Part shown: positions 42,670 through 52,667 of the stretch, in pieces | How positions within the stretch are numbered: the stretch's first letter is position 1 | Layout of the letters: each line of letters opens with the position of its first letter | Origin: Hasllibacter sp. MH4015 | GTDB lineage: Bacteria; Pseudomonadota; Alphaproteobacteria; Rhodobacterales; Rhodobacteraceae | Assembly (NCBI RefSeq): GCF_020177575.1 | Contig: NZ_JAHTBK010000001.1 | Span: forward strand, 1,919,875 to 1,983,874 | Direction: 5' to 3' | Length of the DNA stretch: 64,000 bases | Translations under genes and position numbers: made by a program | Notes under the pieces: generated by a model | What the model was told of the DNA's origin: nothing | The model's input: only the letters and a program-made list of their open reading frames with translations | Databases searched by the model: none

Positions 42670-45105
42670 ATGAAAACCCACGCCCAAGCCGTTGTCATCG
42701 GAGGTGGCGTCGTCGGCTGCTCGATCCTTTACCACCTCGCCAAAGCGGGCTGGACAGATGTGGTTCTGCTCGAACGCGATGAGCTGACCTCCGGCTCCAC
42801 CTGGCACGCGGCGGCCAATATCCACGGGCTGCATGACAGCACGAACATCTCGCGCCTTCAGCACTACACGATGAATCTCTACAAGGAGTTGGAAGAGGAA
42901 ACCGGCCAATCCTGTGGCGTGTTTCAGCCGGGTTCCCTCTACCTCGCACAGACCGAGGACCGCGAACACCAACTGCGCCTGCAAGAGGCCAAGGCCCGCC
43001 GTTACGGGATGAATTTCCACGAGGTCAGCCGCGACGAGGCGGAGCGTCTGCACCCACTGGTCAATTACGACGGCATCCGCTGCATCATGTTCGAGCCCGA
43101 TGGCGGCAATGTCGATCCCTCGGGCGTCACCAGTGCCTACGCCCTCGGCGCGCGCCAACGGGGGGCCGAGATCATCCGCTTCTGCCCCGTGACGGGAACC
43201 GAACAGCAGCCCGACGGCACCTGGATCGTGCGCACCGAAAAGGGCGACATTCGCACGCCATGGGTGGTGAATGCAGTCGGGCTTTGGGCGCGGGAGGTGG
43301 CCGCGATGGCGGGTCTGGACCTGCCGCTTTTGCCTACGGAACACCAGTATTTCGTGACGGAAACCATCGCCGAGATTGCCGCGATGGAAAACCGCTTGCC
43401 CTCGGTCGCCGACCGGGACGGCGAATATTACCTCCGCCAGGAAGGTCAGGGCCTGCTGGTCGGCGCCTACGAAAAGGACGTGCGCTTCTGGGCCGAAGGC
43501 GGCACGCCGCAGGGCTTCGGGCATGAGCTGTTCGCCGATGATCTGGAACGGATCGAAGACAACATGATGCGCGCCATCGACCGGGTGCCCGTCGTGGGAG
43601 AGGCGGGTATCAAGCGCGTCATCAATGGCCCGATGATCTGGTCGCCCGATGCCAATGCGTTGTTCGGCCCGGTGCCGGAACTCACGGGCTATTTCACCTG
43701 TTGCGGCATCATCCCGGGCTTTTCCCAGAATGGCGGGCTCGGGCGGCTTGCCGCCGAGTGGATCATCGAGGGGGAGCCGTCACTAGACCTTTTTGCGTGG
43801 GACATGGCGCGGTTCGGCGTCTGGGCGGGCAAGGATTTCACAAAGGCTCGGGTGGGCGACCAATACGCCCACCGGTTCAAGATCCACTTTCCCGGAGAAG
43901 AGCGCGCTGCGGGTCGCCCGGTGCGCACCCGGCCCGCCTATGGGATGCAGGCGGAAATGGGTGCGAGATTCGGGTTGAACTACGGCTGGGAACATCCTGC
44001 TTTCTTTGATGAAAATGTCGATGACAGCGCGGGCTTCAAGCGACAGCCCTGGTGGGATGTCGTCGGCCGCGAAGCGCGGATGCTGCGCGAGTATGCGGGT
44101 ATCATCGACATCTCCAACTTCGCAAAATACCGCGTGAAAGGGGCCGGGGCGGAGGCATGGCTGAACGCGCTGTTCCCCAACCGGATGCCGCGCGCCGTGG
44201 GCCGGTCCTGCCTCACGCCGCTAATCGGCAAGCGCGGCGGCGTGGCGGGCGATTTCACCGTGACGCGGCTGGCCGAAGATGAATTCTGGGTGCTCGGCGG
44301 TGGCGCGGCGGAGCGGTTTCACCAGCGCTTCTTCCGCGCGATCCCGCTGCCCGATGGCACGACCTTCGACAGCCTGACCGACGCGACCTGCGGCTTCAAC
44401 GTCGCCGGGCCGCAATCGCGCAACCTCTTGATGCGTCTCACGAATGCCGATTTGTCCAACGAGGCCTTTCCGTTCTTCCGTTCGCAGCGCATCACCGTCG
44501 CGGGCGTCGATTGCGTGGCACTCCGTGTCTCTTTCACCGGCGATCTCGGGTGGGAATTGCATTGCGCCGAGGCCGATCAGGTCACGCTCTACACCGCCCT
44601 GCTGGACGCAGGCCGGGAGGTCGGCGCAGGCCCCGTCGGCAGCCGCGCCCTGATGTCGTTGCGGCTGGAAAAGGGCTACGGCTCCTGGGGGCGCGATTAT
44701 TCCCCGGAATACTGGCCGCAGGAATGCGGACTGGACGGCCTCATCAAGCGCGACAAGGACTTCCTCAACAAGGCTGCATGGCTGAAGATCGCCGACCGTC
44801 CCAAGCGAGAGGGGCTTCACCTGCTGTCCATCGACGTGACGGACGCCGATGCGTCAGGGTCCGAGCCGATTTTCCTGCCCGACGGCACGCCGATTGGCCA
44901 GGTCTCCTCCGGCGGATACGGGTTTGGGGTGGAGGCGTCTTTGGCGCTGGCCTACCTCAAGGCCGGAACGGTCGTACCCGGTGACATTGTTTATGTCGCG
45001 ATCCTCGGTCGCCCACATTCCGCGACAGTCCTGGCCGAGCCGCCGTTTGATCCCGGCGGCGTCCGCCTGCGCGGGGCGGAAATCCTGCACGAACCGGCTC
45101 AGTAA
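42670..45105 (+). CDS. Dimethylglycine/sarcosine dehydrogenase-like flavoprotein with GcvT domains
   Basis: This 811-aa enzyme oxidatively demethylates an N-methylated glycine and passes the methylene group to folate. An N-terminal DAO/FAD domain (VVIGGGVVGCSILYHLAKAG; STWHAAANIHGL holds a possible covalent-FAD His) is followed by a FAO linker domain and a GcvT-type folate-binding half ending in the aminomethyltransferase C-domain (about 430-811). The ATG at 42670 starts the dinucleotide fold. Dimethylglycine, sarcosine or another betaine product are all possible substrates. Confidence 0.88.
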   Translation: MKTHAQAVVIGGGVVGCSILYHLAKAGWTDVVLLERDELTSGSTWHAAANIHGLHDSTNISRLQHYTMNLYKELEEETGQSCGVFQPGSLYLAQTEDREHQLRLQEAKARRYGMNFHEVSRDEAERLHPLVNYDGIRCIMFEPDGGNVDPSGVTSAYALGARQRGAEIIRFCPVTGTEQQPDGTWIVRTEKGDIRTPWVVNAVGLWAREVAAMAGLDLPLLPTEHQYFVTETIAEIAAMENRLPSVADRDGEYYLRQEGQGLLVGAYEKDVRFWAEGGTPQGFGHELFADDLERIEDNMMRAIDRVPVVGEAGIKRVINGPMIWSPDANALFGPVPELTGYFTCCGIIPGFSQNGGLGRLAAEWIIEGEPSLDLFAWDMARFGVWAGKDFTKARVGDQYAHRFKIHFPGEERAAGRPVRTRPAYGMQAEMGARFGLNYGWEHPAFFDENVDDSAGFKRQPWWDVVGREARMLREYAGIIDISNFAKYRVKGAGAEAWLNALFPNRMPRAVGRSCLTPLIGKRGGVAGDFTVTRLAEDEFWVLGGGAAERFHQRFFRAIPLPDGTTFDSLTDATCGFNVAGPQSRNLLMRLTNADLSNEAFPFFRSQRITVAGVDCVALRVSFTGDLGWELHCAEADQVTLYTALLDAGREVGAGPVGSRALMSLRLEKGYGSWGRDYSPEYWPQECGLDGLIKRDKDFLNKAAWLKIADRPKREGLHLLSIDVTDADASGSEPIFLPDGTPIGQVSSGGYGFGVEASLALAYLKAGTVVPGDIVYVAILGRPHSATVLAEPPFDPGGVRLRGAEILHEPAQ

Positions 45106-45177
45106 CCCCGTGGCAGGATTGTTCCGTTAACGCTATACTCGGTCAAAACAACGGCCGAGCAGCGGGACATTCAGACA

Positions 45178-46179
45178 ATGGCGAAAAAAGCCAAGGCGCG
45201 CCCTTTCAACGTGATGATCGTGGGCCAGAACGGTCGCCTGCAGTACGAAGCCGCGCTTTTCGCTGCCTCGTTTCGCGCGGCCAATCCCGATTTTCCGGGT
45301 CGCCTGTTTGTGTGTGAGCCGCAGCCCAACGGTCGCTGGTCCAAAGATCCACGCATGGGCGATCCGGGTGTCCGCGCGCTGCTCGACGACCTGGGCGCGG
45401 AGATACTCCCGTTCGAAAACAATTATTTCGGCGAATACTACCCCTACGGCAACAAGATCGAGGCTTTGGCCGCCCTGCCCAAGGGGGAGCCGTTCGTGTT
45501 CTTCGATACCGACACGTTGGTCCTGGACGATCTGACGAAGGTGCCTTTCGACTTCACCAAACCCTCGGCCAGCTTGCGGGTGGACGGCACGTGGCCAAAG
45601 CCGGAACTGTACGGACCCGGCTATACCGGCATGTGGAAATCGCTCTACGATCTATTCGGGCTGGATTTCGAAAGCTCGCTCGACACCAGCCAGCCGGACG
45701 AATACTGGCGCCGCTACCTCTATTTCAATGCGGGCTTTTTCTACTTCACCTGCCCCCACGAATTCGGCGCGCGTTTCACGGAATACGCCGTCACGATCCG
45801 CGACAATGCGCCCGAGGAAATCGTCTGTCAGGTCCTCGATCCGTGGCTCGACCAGGTCGCCCTGCCCCTCGTGATCCACTCCTTCGGCGGCGGGCGCGAC
45901 GCGTTGGAACCGGGCTGGCTCGACGGCAAAACCACCTGCCATTACAGGGTGTTACCGCTGCTCTACGCCCGCGAAGATCAGCGTGTCGTCGACACGTTGG
46001 AAGAGGTCGCGGCCCCCAACAAGATCAAGAAAGTGCTGAAGAATTACGAACCGATGAAGCGGATGATCTTTCAAGCCAAGGGACAGAAGGCGCGTGCGCT
46101 CTTCGACCGCGCCGACCTGCCCCGCCGAGAACAGGCGATCCGCAACACGCTCAAGCGCAACAACCTCTGGCTGCGCTAG
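45178..46179 (+). CDS. Hypothetical GT-A-like nucleotide-diphospho-sugar transferase
   Basis: This 333-aa protein has an N-terminal Rossmann-like strand (FNVMIVGQNGRLQYEAALF) and a DxD-like metal site FFDTDTLVLDDL near residue 107, typical of GT-A glycosyltransferases. The rest, with NAGFFYF and HSFGGGRDAL motifs, fits the fold, but the specificity is unknown. It is not part of the surface-lipid operon. Its end overlaps the broken RidA gene by four bases on the other strand. Confidence 0.65.
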   Translation: MAKKAKARPFNVMIVGQNGRLQYEAALFAASFRAANPDFPGRLFVCEPQPNGRWSKDPRMGDPGVRALLDDLGAEILPFENNYFGEYYPYGNKIEALAALPKGEPFVFFDTDTLVLDDLTKVPFDFTKPSASLRVDGTWPKPELYGPGYTGMWKSLYDLFGLDFESSLDTSQPDEYWRRYLYFNAGFFYFTCPHEFGARFTEYAVTIRDNAPEEIVCQVLDPWLDQVALPLVIHSFGGGRDALEPGWLDGKTTCHYRVLPLLYAREDQRVVDTLEEVAAPNKIKKVLKNYEPMKRMIFQAKGQKARALFDRADLPRREQAIRNTLKRNNLWLR

Positions 46180-46553
46180 TCGCCGTCCGGCAAAACTGCC
46201 GTCACCTCGATCTCGATGCGGTCGGAGGGGTCGATCAGCTTCGCTTCGATCACGGTCCCCGCCGGGGGATGCGCCCCGAATGCGTCGCGCAAAAGCGGCC
46301 AACACAGCTCGAACTCAGTGATATCGACCATGTAATAGACGACGCGGACGACGTGGTTCAGATCGGTTCCCGCCTCGGACAGGGCCGTTTCGATCACGCG
46401 CAGTGCAGAGGCACATTGCCCGAAAATGTCGGTGGGCATGTCATCGGCATGGGCACACGTTCCGGCAATTTAGACGGTTCCGCCCGCAACAACCGCCCGG
46501 CAATAACCAACCTTGTCTTCGAACGCCCCGCCCGAGCGGATGCGGCGGATCAC
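46176..46553 (-). pseudogene. RidA/YjgF family gene interrupted by an in-frame stop codon
   Basis: Read from a GTG at 46553, which overlaps the clpX stop (GTGA), the frame codes for a full RidA-family protein of 125 codons, except that codon 28 is TAA at 46470-46472. The residues around it are conserved in type: GYCRAVVAGGTV before and IAGTCAHADDMPTDIFGQC after. From the later ATG at 46439 only 87 residues could be made, lacking the first strands. RidA enzymes deaminate reactive enamines. One base change explains the stop; error or real mutation cannot be told apart here. Confidence 0.8.
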
Positions 46554-47815
46554 CCCGCGCTGGCCGGTTCTTCCTTGGCCTTGTCGGAATAGATCATCAG
46601 GGGCTGCGCGTCGGAGCCGACCGCCTCCTCATTCACCACGACCTCTTCCACGCCTTCCGCGCCCGGCAAATCGAACATCGTGTCGAGCAGGATATCCTCC
46701 ATGATCGACCGCAGGCCGCGCGCGCCGGTCTTGCGTTCGATGGCGCGCTTGGCAATCGCGTTCATCGCGTCGTCGGTGAAGTTGAGTTTCACGTCCTCCA
46801 GCTCGAACAGGCGCTGGTACTGCTTGACCAGGGCGTTCTTCGGCTGGGTCAGAATGGTGACAAGCGCGTCCTCGTCCAGGTCTTCCAAGGTGGCGATGAC
46901 GGGCAGGCGCCCCACGAATTCCGGGATCAGACCGAATTTCAGCAGGTCCTCGGGTTCCAGATCCTTGAAATATTCGCCCACCGACTTGCTGTCGGGGTCG
47001 CGCACATCGGCGCCAAAACCCATGGCGCTACCCTTGCCGCGCTGCGCGATGATCTTGTCGAGGCCCGCGAAGGCACCGCCGCAGATGAAGAGGATGTTGG
47101 TCGTATCCACCTGCAGGAATTCCTGCTGCGGATGCTTGCGCCCGCCCTGGGGCGGCACACTCGCCACCGTGCCTTCCATGATCTTCAGAAGCGCCTGCTG
47201 CACCCCCTCCCCCGAGACGTCGCGGGTGATGGAGGGGTTGTCGGATTTGCGCGTGATCTTGTCGACCTCATCAATATAGACGATGCCGCGCTGCGCCCGG
47301 TCGACGTTGTATTCACTGGCCTGCAACAGCTTCAGGATGATATTTTCCACATCTTCCCCGACATACCCCGCTTCGGTCAGGGTCGTCGCGTCAGCCATGG
47401 TGAACGGCACATCGAGGATGCGCGCCAGCGTCTGAGCCAGCAGCGTCTTGCCACAGCCGGTGGGACCGATCAGCAGGATGTTGGACTTCGCCAGTTCGAT
47501 TTCGGATTTGTCGGAATGGTTGAGGCGCTTGTAGTGGTTATGCACGGCCACCGACAGGACGCGCTTGGCGTGGGCCTGTCCGATCACGTAATCGTCGAGG
47601 ACGCCGCAAATCTCCTTAGGGGACGGCACGCCATCGTCGCTTTTCAGGCCGGCGGATTTCGTCTCCTCACGGATGATGTCCATGCACAATTCGACACATT
47701 CGTCACAGATGAACACCGTGGGGCCGGCGATCAGTTTGCGAACCTCGTGCTGGCTCTTGCCGCAGAACGAACAATAGAGCGTGTTTTTGGAATCGCTGCC
47801 TGAATTACTTGCCAT
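46550..47815 (-). CDS. clpX: ATP-dependent protease ATP-binding subunit ClpX
   Basis: ClpX is the hexameric AAA+ unfoldase that feeds substrates to ClpP. It is 421 aa, with an N-terminal zinc-binding domain (C15, C18, C37, C40), Walker A GPTGCGKT near residue 120, Walker B VYIDEVDK, and the pore-loop GYVGEDVE. The ATG at 47815 is preferred, being the usual MAS-type start. clpP is upstream on the same strand, 156 bases away, so the order is the common clpP-clpX. Confidence 0.97.
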   Translation of the reverse strand: MASNSGSDSKNTLYCSFCGKSQHEVRKLIAGPTVFICDECVELCMDIIREETKSAGLKSDDGVPSPKEICGVLDDYVIGQAHAKRVLSVAVHNHYKRLNHSDKSEIELAKSNILLIGPTGCGKTLLAQTLARILDVPFTMADATTLTEAGYVGEDVENIILKLLQASEYNVDRAQRGIVYIDEVDKITRKSDNPSITRDVSGEGVQQALLKIMEGTVASVPPQGGRKHPQQEFLQVDTTNILFICGGAFAGLDKIIAQRGKGSAMGFGADVRDPDSKSVGEYFKDLEPEDLLKFGLIPEFVGRLPVIATLEDLDEDALVTILTQPKNALVKQYQRLFELEDVKLNFTDDAMNAIAKRAIERKTGARGLRSIMEDILLDTMFDLPGAEGVEEVVVNEEAVGSDAQPLMIYSDKAKEEPASAG

Positions 47816-47971
47816 AATCTTCCACCTTGCGCGGGTCCCCGAGGGGCGAAACAGCCCCCCGAAGCCGGTATTCATCCCGGATTTTTCACAGCCTAATTCA
47901 GGGCTGGCCGGGCCACAATCGCAAATTCCCGACCCTGCCCGAGGCCCCTCGGATCGTGGGGCCGGGATGCA

Positions 47972-48628
47972 TCAATCGTCCGTTTCGCCGCGGCTGGTCA
48001 CGATCTCGTCGAGGTGGCCCCATTCCTTCGCGGCTTCCGGGGTCATCCAGGTGTCGCGGTCAAGCGCGCGCTGGACCGTGTCGTAGTCTTGCCCAGTATG
48101 CTTAACATAGAGTTGATAGATCCGCTCCCGCGTGGCCTCGATCGACTTGGCGCTGATCAGGATGTCGGACGCCTTGCCTTGCGCCCCGCCGGACGGCTGG
48201 TGGACCATGAACTCCGCATTGGGCAACGCGAACCGCATCCCCTTTTCACCACCCACGGCGATGATGGAGCCCATCGACGCCGCCATGCCGCAGACCAGGG
48301 TGGAGACCTTGGGCCGAATATATTGCATCGTGTCATAGATCGACATGCCCGCCGTCACCTCGCCACCCGGTGAATTGACATAAAGGCTGATTTCCTTGGA
48401 CGGGTTTTCCGCCTCCAAGTGCAGCAGCTGCGCCACGACAAGGTGGCTCATCCCGCTGTGGATCGGTCCGTTCACGAAGATGATCCGCTCCTTCAACAGG
48501 CGCGAAAAGATGTCATAGGCCCGTTCGCCGCGGCTGGTCTGTTCGACCACCATGGGGACGAGGTTGTTCTGGAAATATTCCACTGGATCGTGCATCGCGC
48601 CTGCCTCTTCGCGTTTATGGTCGGTCAT
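47972..48628 (-). CDS. clpP: ATP-dependent Clp protease proteolytic subunit
   Basis: This 218-aa serine protease forms the tetradecameric chamber of ClpXP. The catalytic residues are S118 in MAASMG, H143 in MVHQPSGG and the Asp in ALDRDTWM. A second in-frame ATG at codon 12 could be the true start; the N-terminus is processed in any case. The next gene in the same direction is clpX. Confidence 0.97.
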   Translation of the reverse strand: MTDHKREEAGAMHDPVEYFQNNLVPMVVEQTSRGERAYDIFSRLLKERIIFVNGPIHSGMSHLVVAQLLHLEAENPSKEISLYVNSPGGEVTAGMSIYDTMQYIRPKVSTLVCGMAASMGSIIAVGGEKGMRFALPNAEFMVHQPSGGAQGKASDILISAKSIEATRERIYQLYVKHTGQDYDTVQRALDRDTWMTPEAAKEWGHLDEIVTSRGETDD

Positions 48629-48721
48629 AGACTATGTCTGCCCCTTGGGGCCTGCAAGGGCACCATATGTCGAATTGCCTCCTGTCTTGATAATTCGGAC
48701 CACCAAGATAGCTCGCCCGCC

Positions 48722-49918
48722 ATGACCCAACTCTCTCCCACCCGGCAAGCGGCCCTGTCGCGCCTGTCCGCCTTCGTGCCCCATGCGGGGCGGGATTACG
48801 CCAGCCTGCGCAATTACGACCGGCCCGATCAGGGGCATCCCCATGTCTCCCAACTCTCCCCCTATCTGCGCCATCGCCTGATTACCGAGCCGGAGGTTCT
48901 GCGCGCCGTTCTGGATCATCATTCTGCCGACGCAGCAGAGAAATTCATCCAGGAGGTCTGCTGGCGCACCTATTGGAAAGGGTGGCTTGAATTGCGGCCA
49001 CAGGTCTGGGCCGAATACCGGCGCGATCTTGAGGCTCTGGGGAAGGTGGACGGCATGGACCGGGCCGAGGCCGGGAAAACCGACATCGCCGCGTTCAACG
49101 CCTGGGCGCAGGAATTGGTTGAGACGGGCTATCTGCACAACCACGCGCGCATGTGGTTCGCGTCGATCTGGATCTTCACGCTCGGCCTTCCGTGGCAATC
49201 TGGCGCGGATTTCTTCATGCGCCATCTTCTGGATGGCGATCCGGCCTCCAACACGCTCAGCTGGCGCTGGGTGGCGGGGCTTCAGACCCAAGGCAAGCAC
49301 TATATCGCGCGACCCGAGAACATCGCGAAATTCACCGATGGGCGCCATAACCCAGCGGATAGCCTGAATGTCGCGGCCGCCCCCCTCTCCGGTCCGCCCC
49401 ACCCCGAACGACGCGCGCCGCCGGTCGCGGAACCCTGCGATCCCGCGAAACCCACCATTTTGCTGATCCACGAAGATGACCTTTCCCCCGGCTTTGCGGC
49501 GGATAGCGCGCCCGTCATTGGCCATGCCGCCATCCTGGCCTGCGATGGTCGCTCGCCCGGCACAGCGTCGGAAAAGGTGGAGGCATTCGTGACCGGTGGC
49601 GTGGAGGATGCGGCGTCCCGGTTGGGGGAGCGGTTCGGCACGTCTGGTCCGACCACCGACGACGTGGATCACCTGGCCGACTGGATCGTCACGTCGCGGG
49701 CGGCACAAGTCATCACGCCCTATGCGCCAGTGGGTCCGGTCGCGAGCAAGTTGCGGCGGCTCACCAAAGCGCTTTCCGCCCGTGACGTACCGGTTATTCG
49801 CGTAATCCGGCCTTGGGACAGCGCCGCATGGCCTCATTCCACGCACGGGTTTTTCCGGTTCAAGAAGAAAATCCCGGAATTACTGGGTGAATTAACGGCG
49901 TCTGTGGAAGAGGGTTGA
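48722..49918 (+). CDS. Cryptochrome/photolyase FAD-binding-domain protein with domains in reversed order
   Basis: The 398-aa protein starts with the helical photolyase FAD domain (about 20-215): HVSQLSPYLRHRL, EVCWRTYWKGWLELRP, NHARMWFASIWIF and LLDGDPASNTLSWRWVAGLQT, which align in type with the FAD-clamping and electron-transfer Trp regions of photolyases. The usual N-terminal antenna domain is absent. Instead residues about 240-398 (PTILLIHEDDLSPG onward) look like an alpha/beta sheet domain. A role in light-dependent DNA repair or light sensing is possible. It is divergent from clpP. Confidence 0.75.
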   Translation: MTQLSPTRQAALSRLSAFVPHAGRDYASLRNYDRPDQGHPHVSQLSPYLRHRLITEPEVLRAVLDHHSADAAEKFIQEVCWRTYWKGWLELRPQVWAEYRRDLEALGKVDGMDRAEAGKTDIAAFNAWAQELVETGYLHNHARMWFASIWIFTLGLPWQSGADFFMRHLLDGDPASNTLSWRWVAGLQTQGKHYIARPENIAKFTDGRHNPADSLNVAAAPLSGPPHPERRAPPVAEPCDPAKPTILLIHEDDLSPGFAADSAPVIGHAAILACDGRSPGTASEKVEAFVTGGVEDAASRLGERFGTSGPTTDDVDHLADWIVTSRAAQVITPYAPVGPVASKLRRLTKALSARDVPVIRVIRPWDSAAWPHSTHGFFRFKKKIPELLGELTASVEEG

Positions 49919-50017
49919 GGATGTACAATTTTCGCCGCGCTTGATCCGAGTTTCGCTTGGGACGCGTCGCGTTTTTCTGGTATCTCCTAACGTGAGGCGC
50001 GGCAAACCTGTGGACAA

Positions 50018-50425
50018 CTACCGGTCTCTGTAGCGAAAAACGCCGGTCGACGTGGCGATCACCGTGCCAAGGTCGTCCCGCACCTCTCCTTCTGCGAAGA
50101 AGGTCGATCTGCCGCCACCGGTCCGCCGCGCCGTCGCGATCAATAGCGCGCCTTTCGGTCGGGACAGGTAGTTCACGTTGAGCGACAGGGTCAGTGCCAT
50201 CCGCGGCGCGTCGCGGTCCCCGGTGAAGCACCCCGCATATCCCATGGCCGTGTCCAACAGCGTCGCGTGGATACCGCCATGGGGCAGCCCTTGGCGGTTC
50301 TGAATATGCGGCGCAATCGGCATCTCAACCGTGGCGCGATCCTTCGACCAGCGCGTCAGCCGATAGCCCAGATGCGCCTCCAGCGGATAGGGCGCCTCCG
50401 CCAGATCGGGGTCCAGATCACTCAT
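50018..50425 (-). CDS. PaaI-type hotdog thioesterase
   Basis: This 135-aa single-hotdog protein has the family core QNRQGLPHGGIHATLLDTAMGYAG, with the HGG motif and the catalytic Asp/Thr region, plus LTLSLNVNYLSRP. Such enzymes hydrolyse acyl-CoA esters. The ATG overlaps the phosphotransferase gene end by four bases, so it is the last gene of a coupled acyl-CoA operon. Confidence 0.88.
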   Translation of the reverse strand: MSDLDPDLAEAPYPLEAHLGYRLTRWSKDRATVEMPIAPHIQNRQGLPHGGIHATLLDTAMGYAGCFTGDRDAPRMALTLSLNVNYLSRPKGALLIATARRTGGGRSTFFAEGEVRDDLGTVIATSTGVFRYRDR

Positions 50426-51432
50426 CCCAAAGCCTCCAGCCCCGCCTCGGCGTAGAGCGGAACGAACGCGCCCAGTTTCTTGCCGCGCGCGGGGTCGGAT
50501 GCGTTTCCGTCGATGGCGCGCTTCATCACGCCTTGCAGGATCGCCGCCATTCGGAAAAAGCAGAATGCCACGTAGAACCCGAAATTATCTATTTGGTTCA
50601 GTTCCATACGGTCGCTGTACATCGCTACGAAATCCTCGTCGCTCGGCAAGCCATGCGCCGCGCGGTCGACCCCGCGCAGCCCGCGCCCCTGATCGCCGGG
50701 CGGCATCTGCCATTGCATGATGACCGCGGCCAGATCGGCGAATGGATGGCCAAGCGTCGACAGCTCCCAATCCAGGACGGAGGCCACCTCCGGTTTGTCC
50801 GGGGCGAACATCAGATTGTCGATGCGGTAGTCCCCGTGGACCAGTGTGACGCGCCCGTCATCTTCGGGACACGCGCGATCCAGCGCGGTCATCAGCTGAT
50901 CCATCGCCGCGATCTCTCCGGTCGCGCTGGCCTTGTATTGTGCGGACCAACGGTCGATCTGGCGGCGGAAATAATTGCCCCTGGGGCCGTAATCCGACAG
51001 GCCGACAGTATCCAGGTCAACCTGATGTATCGCTGTAAGAACCCGGCACATCTCATTGATGAATAAGGGTCTTTCCGCAGCTTCAATGTCGAGCAATCGC
51101 GGATCATCAAAGGTCCGCCCGGCCACATGTTCCATCACGTAGAACATGGAGCCGACGATGCCCTCATCTTCACACAGCGCCAACATGCCCGCGACCGGCA
51201 CCACGCTGCCCGACAATGCCGCCTGAACCCGGTATTCCCGGTCCACCGCATGGGCCGATTTCAGAAGCGCACCGGGCGGTTTGCGCCGCAACACCACGGC
51301 CCTGTCCACGCCTCGCACAAGGAATGTCGGGTTGGATTGCCCGCCCTGAATTTTCTCAACCTCGACAGGGCCTTGCAGCCCGATATTCACCTCAAGCCAG
51401 GGCCGCAGCCTATCGAGATCAAGGTCTGTCAT
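50422..51432 (-). CDS. Phosphotransferase, APH/ChoK-like (ACAD10/11 N-domain or LvaA type)
   Basis: This 336-aa protein-kinase-fold enzyme has GGQSNPTFLV (nucleotide loop), a later catalytic HGDYRIDNLMF (Brenner motif) and VLDWELSTLGHP (metal-binding DWE). This exact subtype is fused to an acyl-CoA dehydrogenase in human ACAD10/11 and is LvaA in Pseudomonas levulinate catabolism, where it phosphorylates 4-hydroxyacyl-CoA. The adjacent acyl-CoA dehydrogenase gene, overlapping by four bases, supports that reading. Confidence 0.85.
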   Translation of the reverse strand: MTDLDLDRLRPWLEVNIGLQGPVEVEKIQGGQSNPTFLVRGVDRAVVLRRKPPGALLKSAHAVDREYRVQAALSGSVVPVAGMLALCEDEGIVGSMFYVMEHVAGRTFDDPRLLDIEAAERPLFINEMCRVLTAIHQVDLDTVGLSDYGPRGNYFRRQIDRWSAQYKASATGEIAAMDQLMTALDRACPEDDGRVTLVHGDYRIDNLMFAPDKPEVASVLDWELSTLGHPFADLAAVIMQWQMPPGDQGRGLRGVDRAAHGLPSDEDFVAMYSDRMELNQIDNFGFYVAFCFFRMAAILQGVMKRAIDGNASDPARGKKLGAFVPLYAEAGLEALG

Positions 51433-52667
51433 GGCGCGTCGTTGGAAAACTTGCGCAATTCCGCCCGCGCGACCTGGCGGCGATGGACCGCGTCCGGCCC
51501 ATCGGCCAGCCGCAGCGTCCGCAAATCGCAATAGAGCCGCGCCAGCGGCGTGTCCTGGCTCAACCCCGTGGCACCATGCATCTGCATCGCCTCATCCACG
51601 ACCTTCAGTGCCATCAATGGCGCCTGCACCTTGACCTTGGAAATCCACGGCTGTGCCGCACGAACGCCCGCATGGTCCATCATCCAGGCCGCCTTCAGGC
51701 ACAAAAGCCGCGTCATCTCGATCTCGATCCGGGCATTTGCGATGATGTCGTAATTGCTGCCCAGATCGACCAGGCGCTTTCCGAACGCCTCGCGGCTGAG
51801 CCCTCTTTTCACCATCAACTCAAGGGCATATTCGGCCCGACCGATGGCGCGCATGCAATGGTGAATGCGCCCCGGGCCCAAGCGCCCCTGCGCCACTTCG
51901 AAGCCGCGCCCTTCGCCCAGAACCACCGCGTCGCCCGGCACGCGGACATCGGTAAAGCGGATATGCATGTGCCCGTGCGGCGCGTCGTCATGGCCAAAGA
52001 CTTCCATCGGCCGCAGCTTTTCGATCCCCGCACTGTCCGCCGGCACCAACAACATCGTGTGACGCGCGTGTTTCGGCCCATCGGGATCGGTGCAGGCCAT
52101 GACGATGTACAGCGCGCAGCGCGGATCACCCGCGCCGGTTGCCCAATATTTCTCGCCGTTTAGGACCCAATCCTCACCCTGTCTCTCACATTTTAAGGAA
52201 ATTTGCGTGGCGTCGGATGACGCCACCTGCGGCTCGGTCATCAGATAGGCCGACCGTGTCCGTCCCTCCATCAGGTCGGGCAACCAGCGCGCCTTTTGAT
52301 CCGTAGTCCCGTACCGTTCCAGCACTTCCATATTCCCGGTGTCGGGTGCGTTACAGTTGAAGATTTCGGGCGCGATGGACACCGCCCCCATCTCCTCGGC
52401 CAGATACGCATATTCGACCGTCGACAGGCCGTAGCCGCCGTCGGAATCCGTCAGCCAAAAATTCCACAGCCCCGCCGATTTCGCCTTCTCTTTCAGAGAT
52501 TTGAGGATCTCCATCTGACGATCGGTCATTGCGAACCGATCGCCTGAGGGATGCTTGCCCACCTCCGCATGGTATTCCGCATCGAGCGGCGCAATTTCGT
52601 CGCGCACCATGCGGCGCACGGCCTCCACGAGCGGTTTGACGCGGTCCGAGACACCCAGATCCATCAC
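51429..52667 (-). CDS. Acyl-CoA dehydrogenase family protein
   Basis: This 412-aa FAD enzyme has an N-terminal helical domain, a beta domain with MTEPQVASSDAT (FAD/substrate loop) and a C-terminal helical bundle with REAFGKRL. It resembles the ACAD10/11 and LvaC subtype more than classic beta-oxidation enzymes. The gene overlaps its neighbours by four bases on both sides, pairing it with the phosphotransferase. In characterised systems the pair converts 4-hydroxyacyl-CoA to an enoyl or 3-hydroxyacyl form. Confidence 0.87.
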   Translation of the reverse strand: MMDLGVSDRVKPLVEAVRRMVRDEIAPLDAEYHAEVGKHPSGDRFAMTDRQMEILKSLKEKAKSAGLWNFWLTDSDGGYGLSTVEYAYLAEEMGAVSIAPEIFNCNAPDTGNMEVLERYGTTDQKARWLPDLMEGRTRSAYLMTEPQVASSDATQISLKCERQGEDWVLNGEKYWATGAGDPRCALYIVMACTDPDGPKHARHTMLLVPADSAGIEKLRPMEVFGHDDAPHGHMHIRFTDVRVPGDAVVLGEGRGFEVAQGRLGPGRIHHCMRAIGRAEYALELMVKRGLSREAFGKRLVDLGSNYDIIANARIEIEMTRLLCLKAAWMMDHAGVRAAQPWISKVKVQAPLMALKVVDEAMQMHGATGLSQDTPLARLYCDLRTLRLADGPDAVHRRQVARAELRKFSNDAP

